Shown piece after piece: positions 26,552 through 28,221 of a stretch of DNA of 28,221 nt (within the stretch, counting starts at the first letter, position 1; the number at the start of each line of letters is the position of its first letter). Below the pieces are notes generated by a model. That model saw only the letters and a list, made by a program, of their open reading frames with translations. It made no database searches and was not told the DNA's origin. Source of the stretch: JBHENW01 sp046261875 (lineage in GTDB: Bacteria; Acidobacteriota; Thermoanaerobaculia; UBA5066; Gp7-AA6); contig JBHENW010000051.1 of the NCBI GenBank assembly GCA_046261875.1, positions 1 to 28,221 of the forward strand. The letters run 5' to 3'. The position numbers were made by a program, and so were the translations under genes.

Positions 26552-27037
26552 CTATGGGTTGATCGTCACGTCCTCGCGCGCGACGGCATCGCCGGGGCTG
26601 ATTCCCTGGCCCGTCATGCTCGCCTCGACCGTGACGCGCGTCGAGCCCTGGCCGGGCGTGAGCACGCCGATGGCCCGAATCGTCAAGCGGGACTGGGAGT
26701 TGGAATCGAGCGTGCCCAGATCCCAGGTCACCCGGCCCCCGGTCAGGCCGTTGCTGAAAGTCGCATTCGTGCCGGCGGAGGTACCGAGGCTCATCACGAG
26801 CAGGGGGAGCGGCAGGGTGACGTCGACCCGGCCATTGCGGATCCCCGAGATTCCGATGTTCTCGGCCGTGACCTGCAGCTCGAACTCGTCCCCGGATCGG
26901 GCGCTGTCGGGTGTGTCCAGGCTGACCCGCGCGAGCGACTGTCCGGCGCCGGTGACATCGTCGTCGTCATCGCAGGCGAGAAAGCCCAGGGCCACCGAGA
27001 TCGGAATGGCCAGCCGCAGTAGGGTCCGCTTCTTCAT
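26552..27037 (-). CDS. Lipoprotein with a DUF11-like beta-sandwich domain
   Basis: 161 aa from ATG 27037, set by AGGAGG eight bases upstream on the minus strand; the frame is open further up but without a start signal. Residues 1-21 are a lipoprotein signal (MKKRTLLRLAIPISVALGFL then A) with Cys22, followed by five Asp residues. In the E. coli Lol rule Asp at +2 keeps a lipoprotein in the inner membrane; whether this holds here is unknown. Residues 35-160 form one beta-rich domain (VSLDTPDSARSGDEFELQVT, GRVTWDLGTLDSNSQSRLTI) with the pattern of DUF11/CARDB-type Ig-like domains on surface proteins. No catalytic motif is seen. It ends at the hairpin terminator next to gpsA and is divergent from the small secreted protein at 27216. 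Confidence 0.75.
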   Translation of the reverse strand: MKKRTLLRLAIPISVALGFLACDDDDDVTGAGQSLARVSLDTPDSARSGDEFELQVTAENIGISGIRNGRVDVTLPLPLLVMSLGTSAGTNATFSNGLTGGRVTWDLGTLDSNSQSRLTIRAIGVLTPGQGSTRVTVEASMTGQGISPGDAVAREDVTINP

Positions 27038-27215
27038 GGAAACCTCCTGTCCGGCCGCGGGCGCCGGGATCGGGCCAGAAGGAGCAAGTGAAGTGCCAGG
27101 TTTGATCAGAATCCGAACAACGCGGATGTAAAAACGGGAACGAAATCCCGCCGCGCACTGTTCGACATGGGTTGGTGGGAGCGCATCCTGCGCTCGGATC
27201 ACATAAGGAGGAGTC

Positions 27216-27542
27216 ATGAAGAAGGTTCTCGGGATCGCGGTGGCCGTCATGCTCTGCGTCTCTCTCGTGGCCCTGGCCGGTGGGGACAAGGGGGCGGGGA
27301 AGATGGGGGGCACCATCAGCAAGCTGGACACAGCCCAGAAGATGATGGTCGTCAAGGACAAAGACGGGAAAGAGTGGGACATCTACTGGAACGACTCGAC
27401 CAAGGTCGAGGGTGGCGAGCTGAAGGAAGGGGAGATGGTTCGCTTCAAGGCTGCCGAGCAGGACGGAAAGATGTGGGCCTCCTGGCTCCACGTCGGAAAG
27501 ATGGAAGCCGGCAAGCACAAGGACCCTCAGAAGAAGTACTGA
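27216..27542 (+). CDS. Small secreted protein, unknown function
   Basis: 108 aa with a signal peptide (MKKVLGIAVAVMLCVSLVAL then AGG), start ATG 27216 and a strong AAGGAGGAG site. The mature part of about 85 residues reads as a single small beta-barrel: GGTISKLDTAQKMMVVKDKD, KEWDIYWNDSTKVEGGELKE, then GEMVRFKAAEQDGKMWASWL and a Lys/His tail. The K-V-x-G-x-L-K-E-G-x-x-V-R pattern is like DUF5666/OB-fold periplasmic proteins; I cannot name a function. It is monocistronic with its own terminator. The upstream 178 nt shared with the divergent lipoprotein contain TTGATC (27102-27107) and a TGTAAA (27127-27132) 19 nt on, a weak promoter candidate. Confidence 0.8.
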   Translation: MKKVLGIAVAVMLCVSLVALAGGDKGAGKMGGTISKLDTAQKMMVVKDKDGKEWDIYWNDSTKVEGGELKEGEMVRFKAAEQDGKMWASWLHVGKMEAGKHKDPQKKY

Positions 27543-27563
27543 GCCCTCCGAATCGCTGACGAA

Positions 27564-27590
27564 GGCGGGGCCCGGCGCCCCGTCTTTTTT
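27564..27590 (+). terminator. Rho-independent terminator
   Basis: 8-bp GC-rich stem with one G-T pair (27564-27571 with 27577-27584, 5-nt loop), directly followed by six T (27585-27590), 22 nt after the stop of the small secreted protein. All standard elements are present. Confidence 0.9.
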
Positions 27591-27690
27591 ATTCGAGTCA
27601 TAGTTCCGCGGCGTCGTGCGCATCGCGGCGCGAGGAGTCTCCGCCCTCTTCCGCCTTCGTCGCGACCTCACGATCGCGCCGAAGCTCGGC

Positions 27691-27710
27691 GGGGGACCTT
27701 GCGGTCCCCC
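27691..27710. repeat. Perfect 8-bp hairpin, possible REP-like unit
   Basis: GGGGGACC, loop TTGC, GGTCCCCC, followed by GAACCCCCT, in the 190-nt spacer between the terminator and the tRNA. There is no T-run on either side, so it is not a standard terminator. The form recalls dispersed palindromic repeats of GC-rich genomes, but only one copy is in the window. Confidence 0.45.
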
Positions 27711-27780
27711 GAACCCCCTGGAGAGGAGCCTCGCGCCGGGGGAGCGAGAGCGACGGACCGTGCTAGATTTTTCCCTGTCC

Positions 27781-27855
27781 GGCCCCATCGTCTAGTGGTT
27801 AGGACACGGCTCTTTCAAGGCCGCGGCACGGGTTCGAGTCCCGTTGGGGCCACCA
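27781..27855 (+). tRNA. tRNA-Glu (anticodon UUC)
   Basis: A complete cloverleaf: acceptor GGCCCCA/TGGGGCC with discriminator A27852 and an encoded CCA (27853-27855); anticodon stem CGGCT/GGCCG (one T-G pair) with loop CTTTCAA, anticodon TTC at 27814-27816; and T-loop GGTTCGAGTCC. It reads GAA and, through wobble, GAG. The gene is intact despite serving as the apparent integration site of the element to its right. The first seven residues of the acceptor come 70 nt after the REP-like hairpin; GCTAGATT some 18 nt upstream could contain a -10 box. Confidence 0.96.
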
Positions 27856-28221
27856 CTTCTCTCCCTTGGAGTTAGCGGCGTTCGCCGCTCCTTCCGCCGG
27901 CACCGACGCGCAGCCCTCGCGCAGCCCGATCGACTTTTCCGCAGCTTCGATGGCCTCCACGGCGTCCCGGAGATGCGCCGGCGAGAGGTGCGAATAGCGA
28001 ATCGTCATGCGGATGTCCGCGTGGCCGAGGAGCTCCTGGATCGTCCGCAGCGGGGTCCCTGCGATCGCCAGCCAGGAGGCGAAGGTGTGCCGGATCGAGT
28101 GCGGCGTCAGCTCGCCCCGGATCCCGGAGAGCCGTTTCGCCACCGAGAAGGCTCTCTGGAGCTCGCGGACGGCGAAACCCTGCCCATCAGGCCTTGTGAA
28201 CACCGTCGCCGCTCCTACGCC
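27799..28221 (-). CDS. Tyrosine recombinase/integrase, C-terminal part (cut by window edge)
   Basis: 140 residues are visible; the frame is open through the right edge, so the start and the first catalytic Arg lie outside. A GTG at 28203 is inside the frame and is not taken as the start. The catalytic end is clear: HSIRHTFASWLAIAGTP (His-x-x-Arg), ELLGHADIRMT (His) and TIRYSHLSP (the nucleophile Tyr). A poorly conserved tail follows and then WWPQRDSNPCRGLERAVS, which is simply tRNA-Glu translated antisense; the stop at 27799-27801 is within the D-arm region of the tRNA. This is the classic form of integrases of phages, ICEs and islands that sit next to and read toward their tRNA attachment site. 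The element should extend to the right. It may be active or a relic; nothing visible decides it. Confidence 0.92.
   Translation of the reverse strand, partial: GVGAATVFTRPDGQGFAVRELQRAFSVAKRLSGIRGELTPHSIRHTFASWLAIAGTPLRTIQELLGHADIRMTIRYSHLSPAHLRDAVEAIEAAEKSIGLREGCASVPAEGAANAANSKGEKWWPQRDSNPCRGLERAVS
27814..27855 (+). other. Probable attachment site (attL) in the 3' half of tRNA-Glu
   Basis: The usual crossover segment for tRNA-targeting tyrosine recombinases is the anticodon-to-3'-end part, here 27814-27855. The integrase lies immediately to the right and points at it, so this should be the left junction, with a direct repeat of some or all of this segment expected beyond the window. The exact core is not determinable from one end. 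Confidence 0.5.

Noticed and set aside
27120..27160. GGGAACGAAATCCC hairpin before the small secreted protein as a riboswitch
   Set aside because: Only a 4-5 bp stem with no further structure; too weak to call.
26967..27788. 273-aa minus-strand reading frame over the small secreted protein
   Set aside because: Antisense shadow; the plus-strand gene has signal peptide, ribosome site and terminator.

Overview
The window is GC-rich bacterial chromosome with dense, mostly core metabolic genes. The gene mix suggests a heterotroph of the Acidobacteriota or a related deep-branching GC-rich phylum: an exported prolyl oligopeptidase, an exported two-domain M16 peptidase, a nucleoside catabolic operon, plsY-gpsA, many GTG/TTG starts and 4-base stop/start overlaps. 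This assignment is inference; no rRNA or other decisive marker is present.

Left part (1-8028), all minus strand: a prolyl oligopeptidase; a spacer holding a multiply frameshifted relic of a small secreted protein that ends at a 17-bp perfect inverted repeat; type II NADH dehydrogenase; an exported zinc carboxypeptidase/deacylase-like protein overlapping it; and an M16 peptidase with its own terminator.

Middle (8029-12015): a plus-strand cassette of lower GC than its surroundings, made of a 47-aa proline-rich ORF, a 127-aa protein resembling only region 2 of an ECF sigma factor, and a 367-aa TPR protein joined to it by a GTGA overlap. I regard this as the most likely undescribed system here. 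Next come a 41-aa Lys/Arg/Ala-rich histone H1-like peptide (minus), an orphan ATP-grasp ligase (plus) and an Nfu-type Fe-S scaffold (minus) whose end overlaps the ATP-grasp gene.

Right-centre (12072-26505): one long plus-strand run of 14 genes starting at a good sigma-70 promoter that appears leaderless. The first nine include a nucleoside pathway: NupC uptake, PNP, cytidine deaminase, an exported adenosine/SAH-type deaminase, pyrimidine-nucleoside phosphorylase and phosphopentomutase. A membrane TPR protein, a GT2 glycosyltransferase and a DinB-fold protein are mixed in. After a 43-nt gap with a second -10-like box come ABC-F, CinA, ThpR, PlsY and GpsA, each overlapping the next by four bases.

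Right end (26505-28221): a minus-strand lipoprotein with a DUF11-like domain, a divergent small secreted protein with a strong terminator, an intact tRNA-Glu(UUC), and the C-terminal part of a tyrosine recombinase entering from the right. The recombinase reading frame runs antisense into the tRNA, which marks the left border of an integrated element lying mostly outside the window.
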